Source of the DNA: Circinella umbellata
Taxonomy: Eukaryota; Mucoromycota; Mucoromycetes; Mucorales; Lichtheimiaceae
NCBI GenBank assembly: GCA_025093555.1
Contig: JAIWNF010000017.1
Span: forward strand, 62,001-126,000
Direction of reading: 5' to 3'
Length of the DNA stretch: 64,000 bases
Each line of letters begins with the position of its first letter. The first letter of the stretch is position 1. The translations under genes and the position numbers were made by a program. Below the pieces are notes generated by a model that saw only the letters and a program-made list of their open reading frames with translations, searched no databases and was not told the origin of the DNA. Below are positions 24,388 to 36,964 of the stretch, piece after piece.

Positions 24388-26387
24388 ATGTCACATGAAT
24401 CTAAGAAACATCATCATGAAGATAACAGTAGTGGCAGTAGAATAAATAAAAGTCCAGTTCAACTCACGCCGCATAGTATAACCCATTTAGATCATAACTT
24501 AAATAGTAAATACATACGTACTTTCTTTTTATTTATCATATATATTTGGTAGTGTTATGGAATGAAGCAACCCATTTTCCACCTTCTAACATATTCATAT
24601 TGTAGTTAAACATAAATTAAAATGGGAAAGACATATGGATACTATATTGATTATGACAAAAGCATACGATAACAGACTTGTTTACTACACACGACAAGTA
24701 GCTGAATGGATTATTACCACCCAATCCTCTGAAAATGGTAGACCGTTTACAGTTTATGTAGATGGTCACTTGGAAAAATCCAAACATTTTGGTTATCAAG
24801 AATTAGCCAATCAAAATGAAATTTTCAAAAATCACATCAAGTTTTGGACACCTCGATTATTATATAAACAACCAGAAATGTTTCATTTAATTATTTTGGT
24901 ATGTTATATATATATATATATATATGATAGTAATAAAAGCAGTAACTATCTTTGACAGCTTATATAGACATCACATAGACAGAAATATTCATTAAGCTAG
25001 TAAACTTTTGTCTATGTTGTAATTATACATATATATTTAGCTAGGAGGAGACGGCACTGTATTGTTTACATCCTGGTTATTCCAAACGTATGTCCCACCT
25101 ATCATTTCATTCCATCTTGGATCTCTTAGCTTTTTGACTCCCTATCCATTTGAAGAATACCAACAGTCTTTAAGTAACATATTCAATTCAACCGATAACC
25201 AGCAACTAGCTCCATTTATTTCATTACGCATGCGACTGTCATGTACTATATATCGAGCCGTTCATAAAACTGATGGTGCAGCTACACGGCAGGCCAAACA
25301 ATGTGCTATTACAGGAGCCGTTTGGACTCGTCGCGCCAAGAGTGATGGTAAAGATATGAGAGGGGAATGGCAATTGATAGAAACCGAATGGATGAAAGAT
25401 CACGGACATCAAGTGGACCCGAGGATAAAAGAAGAAGAATCTAACAATGATGATGATAATACACATCTTATTGATTGTTGCACGACGACTCCTTGTGAAA
25501 CGTTCCAAGTATTGAATGAATTGGTAGTGGATCGTGGACCTTCATCCTATATGGCTACATTGGAATTATTTGCTGACGATCAACATCTATGTACTGTGCA
25601 AGCGGATGGATTGGTAGTCTCTACGCCTACGGGTTCAACAGCATATTCAGTACGTAAATTAATTTATTACTTTTTCTTTAGTGTGTGCTATATTTTAATA
25701 GGCTATTTTGTTGTGTCAATAATAACAAAAAAAATTAGCTATCCGCGGGCGGTTCTCTGTGTCATCCATGCGTTCCTGCTATCCTTATTACGCCTATTTG
25801 TGCTCATACACTGAATTTTAGACCCATGCTGCTACCACATACATGCATTATTCGTGTGGTTGTACGAGCAACGGCACGATCCACAGCTTATTGTAGTTTT
25901 GATGGTAAAAACCGATGTGAACTAAAACGTGAGTAAAAAGAAAATAGTTTTCCGCTTTTTTTTTTTAAGTTTACGAAACTAAAATAATGCGATTGTGTTG
26001 TTAGGTGGAGACCATATGACTGTGGAATTTTCACGTTTTGCAGTACCGACGATCACTCGAAAAGAAACAAACTTTGACTGGTTTGAATCATTACAAAAGT
26101 GCTTAATGTGGAGTCAACGGGCTGAGCAAAAACCATTTGTTCTTGTTGAATCAAACAATCAAAAGAAACGTTCAAAACCAGAAAATGGTACATCATCCAC
26201 ATCAGGACAAAGTACACCTTCAGAAAAAGTTCTTGTATGTACGGACGAAAACGAAAATTTAAAGAAACAAAAGCTAAATAGGACCCAAGAAGAAAAAGAA
26301 CGAGAGGAACAAGAAGGATTTGATTTAGTACCTTGGACTAGAGAAGAAATGGAAAGCGAAATTTTGTCCTTAAATGAGCAGCAATAA
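24388..26387 (+). CDS. UTR1: NAD(+) kinase (ATP-NAD kinase)
   Basis: Phosphorylates NAD (and possibly NADH) to NADP, supplying the cellular NADP(H) pool. Exons 24388-24505, 24606-24898, 25041-25649, 25739-25928 and 26005-26387 join in frame to 530 residues. Diagnostic motifs are LGGDGTVLF (the GGDG nucleotide-binding/catalytic motif, at the start of exon 3), NELVVDRGPSSYMA, QADGLVVSTPTGSTAYS and LSAGGSLCHPCVPAILITPIC. The order and spacing are those of eukaryotic NAD kinases. The usual GSLGFLT motif reads GSLSFLT. An acidic insert (EEESNNDDDN) sits in the middle of exon 3. The C-terminal 110 residues are a polar tail beyond the catalytic domain. There is no clear mitochondrial presequence, so the cytosolic Utr1 type is more likely than Pos5. 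Confidence 0.94.
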
Positions 26388-26403
26388 TACGTAGAAATTT
26401 ATA

Positions 26404-26434
<31 letters not shown>

Positions 26435-26752
26435 AGGGGGATATGCCGTAGTTGATGTTTTTTTATTAGAGTTTATGTATTTACAAATGTTATTTTTTGT
26501 CTTTTTATGAGAAATATGCAATTTTTTTAAAAGATTAAGATGAGGATAATACGGAAAAAAAAGAGGGGGGCAATAATGTATGCATGTGTATGTTTTTTAG
26601 GTGCTGTTTTTTAAAGCAGGGTTTAGCATAAGATTTAGCTTTATATATAATACAAAAAAAAAAGAAGGGGAAGAAGAAAAGAAAAAACGATAAAAAAAAG
26701 GTATATACAAACATATAATAAAAAGTTATTATCATTATTATTATTATTATAT
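26388..26752. other. Convergent intergenic region, NAD kinase and PHD gene
   Basis: Both neighbours end here. The region contains a TAA microsatellite, poly-A and poly-G runs, and no supportable frame. Confidence 0.6.
26408..26434. repeat. TAA trinucleotide microsatellite (9 copies)
   Basis: A perfect 27-bp TAA run lies directly downstream of the NAD kinase stop codon. Confidence 0.9.
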
Positions 26753-28998
26753 TCAACGCATCGTTTTCCAGAATGGACCTGAGTCAAAAGAGAACTCTTT
26801 TAAGAGTTGTGTACACATGGATGATGGTAATGTATCTGTCGATGGATATCTAGAGTGACCCAGAGTATTTCCTAGTATTGAATCCGAGCTATCACTAAAA
26901 AGAATGAAATATGTATTAAATTTCAATGAATCAACTCTTGCTTCTTTAATTGTGTAATAAAAAACTAACTTACGAATCATCACATAAAAAGACATCAGAT
27001 GCGTTGGGAGCAAAAATTTCTTTTTGCATTGAATCCAAAGATTGCAAGTAAATAAGACGAGAAAAAAAATCAATACTGTCGGGATCCAAGATCATTTGAC
27101 TATTATTATTGTTGTTAGAAAAGTCTGTATCCATCGCATCGAATGGGTCTGTTGGATAAAAAGTCTGTTCCGGCGTACTGGCTTCACTTGGACTACTGCC
27201 ACTACTGCTGCTATCTTCACTACGATGACCATCATCATCTTCCTCCACCATATTACGTTCGGGTGCTACAATGGAAAGCTCAAGCTGTTGCTGTTGCTGT
27301 TGCTGCTGTTGTTGAAATTCCTCTCGTTGTTCCTGTTCTTGCGGGGATTTTTGTTGTTGAAGGCGAGATCGACGACGACGATTCTGAATACTACTACTTG
27401 TGCTATTTATCGAGTGATTTTGATAATGCTGCTCTTGTTCACAATCACTTGTTTCTGAATCGTCCGAATTAGCAGCGGCCAACTGTTCACTTTGTCGGCG
27501 AGCAGCAAAACGCCAAGTCATTGAACTAACTAATTTGTTGGTTTCTTTTCCGAGAGCCACAAAACAAAGTGGACAACGAAACGTTTCACCTAATACAGCT
27601 TCACTCATTTTTAAGCAATCTAAATGAAGCCAACGTTGACAATCATCACATTGTACCATGGAGCCATATTCTTCATCAGGTGTATCGCAGATACATTTTA
27701 CAATACTTGTATATGACATGACATTACGAGTACTACGTCGACGACGGTGAGGTGGCTCAACCCATTTTTTTAAAGAAGATGATGCTGGCGGTCGACCGGG
27801 GCGACGGCGTCGATCCGATAATGAACTGCGCCGGGTTGCCCAATGGGGTGTAGCTATTTTTTTTTTTTATTAAATAAAGTTTGTTAACCTGTCTTTTTTT
27901 TTTTTTTTTTTTTGCTTTTGTAACACACACACAAAACATACACACAACCATGATCGTAACCAAACTTTGATAAAAACAAAAAAAAAATTACCTTGCTGTT
28001 GCTGCTGTTTTGATAGTGATGATGATGAGAATGGTTTTTTCTCTTCTTTTTTTATCAAAACAGATGGTTCTGGTTTTATTTTGACGTATTTTTTTTGTAA
28101 AGCAGATGAAGAATGTACTTCATCCAGATTAGATTTTTCTTGTTGATTTTCTTCTTTTAGTTCGTTTTTAATAGGTGTGCTGATTAAATCCATTATTTGA
28201 GATTCATTGCCATGAACATGAGATTCAATTAATCGAGCACCTCGACGTGCAGCATCACATCGGTCATCAATTTTTTGCTGTTTTTGCTTTTGCTGTTCTT
28301 CTGATATACCAATTTCAATTTGATGACCACCATTATCTGATGATTTGATATTTACAGAAGTGCCTGATTCTTGAGCGACAAATAATAAATATTGTTTCAG
28401 TAGTGTCAAGTTTTTCAATCGTGGTTGAGTTACCGTCGTCGTCGTCGTCGTTGAGGATGGTTTGCTGTTACTACAGCTTGGTTTTTCTTCATTTTTATCA
28501 AGTTCATCTAAAGCAGTAGTGGGACTAGTTGGAATAGTAGTGGATGTAGTTGTTGCAGCAGCTAGCTTTGACATAGCATTAGAAAGTCGTTGTTTAAGTT
28601 GGTTGGCAATAACATGAATATTATTGTCGTTGTTGATATCGCAGATTTTAGGGATGGACGTTTTTTTTGTTTGGGCCGTGTGAGTTTTGTTGATATTATC
28701 AGTGTTGTAAGATGCAGGAGGTTTGACTGCGATTTGAAAAGTTCTGACGTGTTGCTTTGACACTTTATGATGCATTGTTGTAATATTGATAGACTTTTTT
28801 TTCTTTTGACACCGATCAACTTGATCCCTGTAAGTAGTAATAATAATATTAATAAAAATAATCTGGTTATCTGGTTGGATGTTTAAGTCGTCAGCGGTTT
28901 TTTTTATGGTGCGTATATCGAAAAGTAAAAAGGAAAGGGGAAGAATGTTTAATTTTTTTTTTCTTTTACCCTGCGTCGGTATGAATAGCTTTTCTCAT
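26753..28998 (-). CDS. PHD-finger chromatin-reader protein
   Basis: Likely nuclear histone-tail reader. Exons, in transcript order, are 28998-28970, 28827-27992, 27853-26974 and 26894-26753, joining in frame to 628 residues. The PHD finger (C4HC3) reads KCICDTP, then MVQCDDCQRWLHLDCL and FRCPLC, with all eight ligands. It resembles Set3/Cti6/MLL5-type PHDs in having CDDCQRWLH. It is preceded by an Arg-rich stretch containing RRRRPGRPPAS, which resembles an AT-hook (R-P-G-R-P). The rest is low complexity: Thr/Ser, Gln (about 9 consecutive) and Asn tracts. No SET or other catalytic domain is visible. The 29-nt first exon is inferred from splice sites and phase; if it is wrong, the start would be the Met at 28775. 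The neighbour is convergent with NAD kinase. Confidence 0.82.
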
Positions 28999-29941
28999 GG
29001 TCAATTTGTTTATTATATGTATGAAGAGGAAGGAAAAAGCAGAGAAAAAAAAAGGCTGCCTTTATAACACAACCACAAAAGAAAGACACAGTTCAAAAAG
29101 AAAAAACGAAGAGGAGAGAAAGGGATGGGAAGAAAGTATATAAGAAAAAAAAAGAAGAAGAGAAAGAGAGAAAAAAAAAGAAATTGAAGGTATGGTATAT
29201 ATGTTATGTCCAAAAAGAAATAGGTTATCAAAATAATGGGGTCCAGATTATACATACAGAGAATGGAAGATTTTTTGCAAGCTTAACCAAAATGGTAAAC
29301 CAAGGGAAACTGTAATTTTGCTCTTGCCAAAACGACCGTCCTCTTCCACTATTTTTTTTTGGGGGGGGGAGTGTGGTATTATTTACCTATTTATTTATTT
29401 ATTTGTGAAAAAAGTGTGTAACAAAAGGGAGGTAAAGGGACTTGTAGAAAGAAAAGAAAAAATATTATAACAGAAAAAAAAAAAAAATTTTGTTCGTTAC
29501 GCGATTAAAGTTTTTCGATTTAAATGCAAACTTATTTAAAAAACCGAAATGGAATTCCGTTTTTCAATATTGATAACTTCTTTGATTAAAAAAAGTGTAA
29601 TATTCTATCTTTCTTTTTTTTTGGGAAGATGAAAACAAAATAATTATCGATCAAAATATTATATTATAACACAACACATAGTATGATTTGTGTATGTGTG
29701 TTAGCAATGCTGTTGAACAACAAAGAAATATATATGTCGCATTAACCATATATGGCTTGCTTTTGTTTAACCTATTTGCATACGTATCTTGCGGGCACAA
29801 CTTCAATAACTACTGATTTTTTTATTACTTTGTTGATAATCCGCTTATTAACCATGGTCCCTGGTTTAAATTGATCCACAAAAAAAAATTTGCATGTAAA
29901 AATATAATTGTTTATTGTTTCCACTCTATTATTAAAGACTG

Positions 29942-29949
29942 TGACGTCA
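29942..29949. promoter_or_regulatory. TGACGTCA palindrome (CRE/ATF-type site)
   Basis: A perfect eight-base CRE lies in the intergenic region, about 940 bp upstream of the PHD-finger gene start and 2.3 kb from the HARP-like gene. Fungal Atf1/CREB-type bZIP factors bind this sequence. A role is unproven at this distance. Confidence 0.25.
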
Positions 29950-30586
29950 CTCCTATGAGGATTTTTATACTTATGATCCGATCGGTGATAAATCCATAGA
30001 AAAAAAAAAGGGAGGGAATTGCTTGGTTACACAATAGAGTCACAAGAGTATATATTTTGTCATGGTGATAATTCATTAAGTGTTATTGTAAGAAAATATG
30101 TGTAAACAATGCCAAGGTAAATGTCAAAATGTTGGATAGTTCGTCTGAGGCACAAACACTCTTTTCATCATATCATATATATATGTATATATTATATGGT
30201 GTAACATTACTTGCTTACTGCTGTTGTTACTGTAACAAAAGAAAAGAAGGTCTATTCTTTTATAATATCTGATAATAACAACAGATCTATTTACAAAGCG
30301 AATCTATACAGAATTTAGTTAAAATTTATTATGTTTTATACATCGGAATTAGTTTAAAATACGTAGTTAAAAAGATGCTTCATACAAGTACGATTTTTAG
30401 TCCCAGTTAGTCCCTTATCTTACTTTTATCGTTGTCTCAGGTTAGTTATATTAAAGAGGAGAAGATTAATTTTTTTTATAATTAGAAGAAAAGATGTACA
30501 TAGTAAAGTACTATATCCTATGCTGAGCATTGTGTGGGGAAAACAGTGAGAAATTGTGCGTCGTGACATTAAAGATGTATATGTTA

Positions 30587-30587
<1 letters not shown>

Positions 30588-30621
<34 letters not shown>
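30588..30621. repeat. TG dinucleotide microsatellite (17 copies)
   Basis: A perfect 34-bp TG/CA tract lies in non-coding DNA. It is the longest dinucleotide run of this type in the window and has potential to form Z-DNA. Confidence 0.92.
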
Positions 30622-30622
<1 letters not shown>

Positions 30623-32254
30623 CTTTTTAGTTTGTGTCAGTTTGGAAAACAAATATAAATACAAATAAACAAATAGTAAATAAGAAAAATTACTTGTTGA
30701 CTATAACTTTGTTTCATTACCGCACTCATAAAGTGCTTATTAAACTCACCTGGCTTTTTTTTTGTGGTATACATTTCAAATATATAACTAGTATTAATAA
30801 CATTGTAAGTTGAAAGGGTCCAATAGAAAAAAGGGGTCAAATTTTTTTAGGATGCATTCATTTTTTAAAGTTATTAGACTACTTATGGAAAAAGTATTTA
30901 AAAAAGAACGATGCAATTATTAGCACTATAATATTATGACGAGAAATGGGCGCATTTCCTGTAACTGTTTACATCAAGTACTTTCTCACATGTAAGCCAA
31001 ATATTTGATTCTCTTAACAAATGGGGGGGGGGAGAAAGAGAAGGGTTGTGAGAAATCTTCTCATCATCCATAGTCAATTTGTTTAATTATTAAATGATAA
31101 TATTTGTTTCCTTCTTTCATACTAACTTGCCCTTAATTTACAACATGACGATGATGATCGTTTTTATAACTAGACAGAATATTTACATTAACGGCAAATA
31201 CTTGGTAATAGCTGTTTTGATATATACAATTATACTTTTTGTAAGTGATGATCAATTAAGCCGATCAACTCAAATTCTTCTCTAACAGTAGCTTCTATCT
31301 TTCTGTTCAACATATACTCTGGAAAGGGGAAGTTTGTTTATACTTTTCAAACTGATACCGAAATTAAATAAAACTGACAGGACTTTTTTTTTCTTTATAT
31401 GCAATGTATAAACGATAACCTGAACTTTAATGAAATTGCACTACCTGAGAAATGAAAGCTGCACTCACACTAGCATCACTGTTTTGCATTTATTATTAGA
31501 TGAACAAAATGCATTTAAGTACCAATATATACTCAAGTATATATCTTCTCTTTAATTTCTTGTCTCTGCGTATTCCTCCTCTCTCCCCCCCCCCCAAAAA
31601 ATAAATAAATATTATTAATCCTTCTGTAAAGCTCTTTTTTCACAACATTCCCCATTTGCTCATCCTTTATCTTCAAAAAAAAAAACTTTGGGGGTGGAGA
31701 ATGCATGGAGAGAAAAATATAAACAGCTTATTCTTATTTTATTTGAAAGCCAAGAATATTTCAAATACATCATACAGCAATAACACCAATTACGTACCAA
31801 TGAAGATACCATAAAACAAACTTCTTATAACCAATGGTTTTCATGACCATTATACTTATTATGTAGTGCAGTTTCTATGGAAATAATATGTTTTTTTGTT
31901 ACTATGTACACACGTACTTTTATTTGTGAATTTGTTATTTTTTTTCCATAATTAAAACTTATCGAATTGATACATACTAAATGACTTTGCAGAGAAAGTT
32001 ACTATATAAAAAAAATAGCTGTGCTCAAAATAGCTTTTACCCAAGTACTTCAATTTTAGTTTCTGGCTTGATAAAGTTGTAAAGTATCATGAGACGACAA
32101 GGAGACAAAAAGGAAGGTACAAATCAAACTCCAGCCAATGAAATTCAACCGTCACGCGGGTTGTCAGTTTCACCGAGTTATTTTGTCGCATAACTTTTGA
32201 CAATTCTCTTACAGTTACTGCTATACAGCTCTTTCTTTTATTAAACGAACAATA

Positions 32255-33913
32255 ATGTCAGTTGTACCAAAATGTCGTTGTGGTCGGGATAGTCTCAGTC
32301 TTGAAGTTAAAAAACCTGGTCCTAATAGAGGCAAATGGTTCTGGGCAGTAAGTAATTTGTCTTTTTTTCTATTTCCCATAATTTTTTTTCAGGGACCAAA
32401 AAAAAAAAAAAAAAAAAACGCGACTCATTTAACTTACTTCTTTAGTGTCCAACGAAAGCATGTGGATATTTCAAATGGGATAATTCTGCCAGTAAATTCA
32501 CAGTTCATCCAACAAATGCTTATGCACTGGATCGAGGCAATCCTCGTTATTCTTCTTTTCAGAAAGCGCCAATTGGTTACAATGTTTTGCAAGAAAGTGA
32601 ATTAACCCAAAAGGAAAAGACCATCATCGAATTTCGTTTACATTCATCAACTGAAATCAGTATTCGTGCAGATCATAATCCTACCTTATTACCTGCTTTA
32701 CAAAAAATGGACAATTCCAGATGGAATGACGACTTACAAAAATGGATAATACCTGCTACTTCACAAGCATACACTCGAGCTTTACAACAAATTACCATAG
32801 CCCCTAATTTAAACATTCAAATTAAACGTCTATCGAATGCGTTGAAACAAGTTTTGTATGAAACTAACGGACAATCTGATGTTTCAATAGATATTGTAGA
32901 ATCGGATGTAGAAGAAGCGATTTACCAGATTCGTGATACTGCACTCTGGAAAACTTTAAAGCCATTCCAACAAGAAGGCGTACGGTGTTGTTTGAGACGT
33001 CAAGGGAGATTAATATTAGCGGATGATATGGGCAAAAAACTTCAAGCACTTGTATTTTCGCTAGTATATCAACATGCTTGGCCAGTATTGATTATTTGTC
33101 CAAAAGAAACACAGCAAGAGTGGTTTGATTTGGTTGTTAAATGGTTGCCAGTTGAAAAAGAAGATGTCCATATCTCTACAAATAAAACAAATATTTTGGG
33201 GAAGACAAGAAAACGAAAAACCGCTCATAAAGGTCTCTATGTAAAAACACAAAATAAGAATGATAGAAACAAGAAAAGTAAATACAACAATACTCGATCG
33301 AATAGTGACGATGACGATGATGATAGTGACGATGAAGCACAAGACGTGTATGAATATGGTCAAGAAGATGAGGACGAGGGTGTATCATTATTTTCACCAC
33401 ACAAATTTCATATTATTAGTAATGAACTGACAAACAGATTTTCAAAAGAGTTATTGGAGCGTCATTTCCGCGTTGTGATCTGTGACTCAAGTGAAGAATA
33501 TCTAAAGTTCCGCCCTGTAAGTCTTTCTTTTTTCATATATATACATATCTGAAAAATATTGATGATAGAACGATGATCGAGAAAGCTAATTATGAGAATT
33601 ACTATCATAGAGAGCACGAGCTCAAAAAGACTTTATACCCGTATTACAAAATTGTGAACGATTATTATTACTCAGTAACGAATTTGATCTCAATAAGCCC
33701 CTTGCACTATATACACAGTTGAGTGTTCTTCGTCGTGATCTATTCTCTGATTTCAGACGATATGGACAACATTATTGTAACGCAGTTCAAAATGTCTTTG
33801 GTTGGGATTATGGAGGTACAAGTAATCAAGTCGAACTTAAATATATTGTGGATAATGTGATTTTGTTAAAACGAACAAAGGAAGATATTCAAGATCAACT
33901 ACCATTAAACTAA
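32255..33913 (+). CDS. GRF zinc finger + HARP-like + degenerate, truncated SNF2 (SMARCAL1/ZRANB3-like) protein
   Basis: Exons 32255-32347, 32446-33516 and 33611-33913 join in frame to 488 residues. The N-terminus is a GRF zinc finger (CRCGRDSLSLEV, then GKWFWACPTKACGYFKWD). A HARP-like segment follows (IEFRLHSSTEISIRADHN, then LQKMDNSRWNDDLQKWIIP). Next comes the first RecA lobe of a SMARCAL1/ZRANB3-type annealing helicase: LKPFQQEGVRC, GRLILADDM and VLIICPKETQQEW. Its catalytic motifs are gone. Walker A reads ADDMGKKLQA (near G227) instead of ADDMGLGKTIQA. The DEAH position reads CDSSEE (near D378). Motif III reads LLSNEFDLNKP instead of LLSGTP. The protein ends with KRTKEDIQDQLPLN, where ZRANB3 enters its second RecA lobe, and no helicase-C domain follows. 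An Asp-rich linker interrupts lobe 1. It cannot be an active translocase as read. It may be a DNA-structure or RPA-type scaffold, or a recent pseudogene without stops. Confidence 0.85.
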
Positions 33914-34320
33914 ACTCAAAAATAACAATTATAAGCGCGTGTAGCCCATTGGATGCACTTTTAATTCTCCCTTACCACACTTTGCCTCTTATATTCATTT
34001 AACTCGACGAGAGTAACAAAAATAACTATGTGTATCCAATAGATATGCCACCAATCCTTCTCTCGATCTTACTTTGCTTATCGTATAATATTTCTGTATA
34101 TAATCAAAAAAAAAATAAAATAAACAGCTCTGTATCTTTTTCCTTTTGATTTTATAAACTTTATGGTTGTATAAACATTCTTACTCTTCCTCCATCTTTT
34201 TTTTTTACTTTAAAATTTAAAGTTTTATAAATTGATAACATATTTTTTATAAAATAAAAAGGTGGATTTGATAATTAAATAAATGAAGAGAAATAAAAAT
34301 AAAAAGCTACAAGAAAAAGA
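33914..34320. other. Convergent intergenic region, HARP-like gene and chitinase
   Basis: Three-prime regions of both genes. AT-rich, with poly-A runs. No helicase-C coding sequence is visible downstream of the HARP-like stop, so that truncation is not a missed exon within this stretch. Confidence 0.6.
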
Positions 34321-35541
34321 TTACATTATAGGGTAATCACAATATATGCTATTGTTAATACTGTCATAACAAACTAATCCAGCTGAACAACCACGAGCGA
34401 CCCATGCGTTTGAATTACAAGTAACCCATTCAGCAGATACGCCACTTTGAACGCAACGATGTTCGCCACTTGTAATACAGACGTCTTCAGATCCATAAGA
34501 AGGTACAGATCCTTCTACATGGTTGGAAGGTGTTGAAGAAGCAACAGGTTGTGTAGCGCTACTGAAACTGCTATTATCTTCTACGCTAGCTACATAGCTA
34601 CTTTTAGGTAGACTTGATGAAGGGACAATAGAAGATTGGTGCTGCTTTACTGCAGAGGAAGAAGGTGCTGCCATATAAGATGATGAAGCAGGAGCTGCAG
34701 ATGATGATGCTTCTTTTTGTTGTTCTGCAGAATTCTCATCAAGAGGACATGTCGACGGAGCATCAGCATGGATACCGTTGGCGACACGAAGTAATTCACC
34801 ATTATCTTGATGTAAATCCCTAGATATATGTAACAAACAGAGAAGGAAGGCTGTTAATATATTTAACGAATTATCTATAAAATATGATAAAATGATTAGT
34901 ATACATATACTTACCAAACCATGACACCAGCAAGATCTTCACATAAAGCATGATCAATCTTGATTTGAAGAGATTGAGGATCATCATACGAAATATAAAT
35001 ATTACTTTGGGGATTAAATAACCAGGGTGTCTTGGCATAATCATCCCAATAACGATTCCATCCTTGACCAGTAGTAACCATATCATTGCCAATAAGACCT
35101 TCAGATCTCAAGTTACTCCATTTCCAGACACCCGAGGTACCTGAAATATCAGCACCACAATAAGGATCACTCCAAAAGGCATCATCAGAATCACCTTTAG
35201 GTGCACCGATTTTGGCTGTTTGATATTGTGAAGTTGGGTCCAGTGTCATATCAACTTCCGTCTTCATCGATCGACCATAAAATGCAAGCCCAGCAGTAAT
35301 CTTTTCTGCAGGGAAGCCTGCTTGTTTCCATTGACGAATGCCTATATTATAGAGTAGAGGTTAGATTTATGAAGGGAGAAAATTGTGAGTATGTGCTTTT
35401 ATATAGTATAAAAAAGAGAAAATGAGAAAGAAAAAACATACTTTTAACAAATGAGTAACTAGCACCTTTATTTTCTTCATGTTGGAAGGGCGCATTAGGG
35501 CCAGTTTCACTTGCCCACGCACCATTGATATCTGTATGTCA

Positions 35542-35572
<31 letters not shown>

Positions 35573-36570
35573 ATTGATTAGAATGATAAAATAAGGATTG
35601 CTGTTCTTTAAAACTATAAAAGCTCATCATTTTTACCATAAGTCATCAAGTTGATATGGTCAACAACAGGAACATAAGCACTAACATCTTTCATAGGAGT
35701 ACCATCTGAGCCCACAAATGGATCTACATGAACAGCCATGGATATTTCCTTGTAATTATCAGGGAAATTTTCATCGAGTGCTTGACGAAGTTCTTGGAGC
35801 AATAGTATAAAATTTTCTGAATCGTTGGGTGCAATTTCATTACAACCTGCACCCTGGCGAGCAGGATATTCCCAATCTATAAATATATGAAGAGATCCAA
35901 CAAAAAAAAGAACACCATAGTTAGTTTATTGGCTGTGAAATAAACCAGATTTTTGTAGATGTAGGTGTTCCGTCATTTAAAATTATATAAAAATTTTACC
36001 CAAATCAACACCGTCAATCCCATAAGTGTTGATAAAATTCAAATTCCAATCAATAAATGCTTTGCGAGATTGAGGAGAAGCAACCATGGGACTAAAACGT
36101 TTTGAACCAGTCCATCCACCAATTGAAAGTAAAATTTTCGTGCCCGCTTGATGAGCTAAATTAACAATTTTTGGTAAATAGTTTTCAACTGCCCAGTCAT
36201 CTGGGAATGAAGGCAAGTTATCTTCATTGTTCAAAATTGAAAAGGCTGTATATAATATACAGTATTAGTTACTGAACTTTTTCTTTTTTTTTTTGTTTTC
36301 GTAATAGACATAACTTTATAATATGTATCAAAATTTCATATATACCATAATTAATATGTGTGTATTCGCTATAAGGTATTTGTTCTACTGGATAGTTTGC
36401 GTAAAGCCAATTTGGGAAATAACTATTATACAGAAAAAAATGTATAAATTTTTTTTTGAATATTCATGTTATAAAAGAAGAGATATATACCCAATTAACA
36501 TTCGTTTGGCTGAAACACTAGTTGCCAACGCGACAACTAACAGTGTTATCAACTTGGATATAACTGTCAT
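34321..36570 (-). CDS. Secreted GH18 chitinase with CBM19-like C-terminus
   Basis: Hydrolyses chitin, for cell-wall remodelling, septum or spore separation, or nutrition. Seven exons from 36570 to TAA at 34321-34323 join in frame to 552 residues. The N-terminus MTVISKLITLLVVALATSVS is a signal peptide. The GH18 barrel shows KILLSIGGWTGS and the catalytic DxxDxDxE motif in DGVDLDWEYP (D130, D133, D135 and acid E137), split by an intron inside the motif. INLMTYDINGAW and AGVMVWDLHQDNGELL follow. After the barrel comes a Ser/Ala/Pro linker. It ends in a cysteine-rich module (CVQSGVSAEWVTC, then WVARGCSAGLVCYD) that resembles CBM19 of yeast Cts1. All catalytic residues are present. It is closest in layout to class III plant-type or Cts1-like enzymes; exact subclass not assigned. 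Confidence 0.93.
35542..35569. repeat. AT dinucleotide microsatellite in a chitinase intron
   Basis: A 28-bp perfect AT run lies in the intron between chitinase exons 4 and 5. Confidence 0.9.
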
Positions 36571-36964
36571 GGTGATAAAAATAAATTAAAAAAAAGGTCG
36601 TATACGTTGTAAAAACTTTGATGTATTTGTTTTTTATATTGCTCTTATATACGATGCAAGTCGAAGTGGCGGTAAGTGTTGTTGGTATGTCAGTGCAATT
36701 TAGAATAATACACAATAAAATAGGAAGGGTTAGAATAGTTGGGGAATGCGATGAATAATAATAGTAATCAAAATAACAATAGTAATAATGGATAATAATA
36801 GTAAACTATATTTTTCTCTTTTTTTTTAATCTTGTACAAAATAGGTATGTAAAGAATAATGATTATTATTATTATTATTATTATCCATACGGATCTTTCC
36901 TTTCCAGCTACAGAATCGTAAACTTTTTTTTTTTTTCATTGTTGATTGTTGTAATTTGGTTTAA
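36571..36964. other. Chitinase promoter and RTC5 3' region
   Basis: AT-rich, with TAA/ATT repeats (about 36860-36884) and a poly-T run. No gene is seen. The transcripts are in the same direction (minus), so this holds the chitinase promoter and the end of RTC5. Confidence 0.6.

Larger units (their letters stand above)
28999..32254. other. 3.3-kb intergenic region with repeats
   Basis: Divergent promoters of the PHD and HARP-like genes. No frame is supported. Contents include purine-rich runs at 29035-29200 (the CT-rich leader of the PHD gene), G-runs at 29361, 31023 and a C-run at 31586, a palindromic TGACGTCA at 29942-29949 (the CRE/ATF site), a TG microsatellite and many poly-A/T runs. Open frames at 30637-30840 and 31094-31285 are AT-driven. 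Confidence 0.55.

Noticed and set aside
27042..27472. Two overlapping plus-strand frames of 109-138 codons
   Set aside because: Antisense of the Gln- and Ser-rich PHD-gene exon.
29820..29880. tRNA-like T-arm (GGTCCCTGGTTTAAATTGATCC)
   Set aside because: No matching acceptor or anticodon arm could be folded nearby; the loop lacks the conserved TTC.
33061..33400. Minus-strand 74-100-codon frames
   Set aside because: Antisense shadow of the Asp-rich linker of the HARP-like gene.
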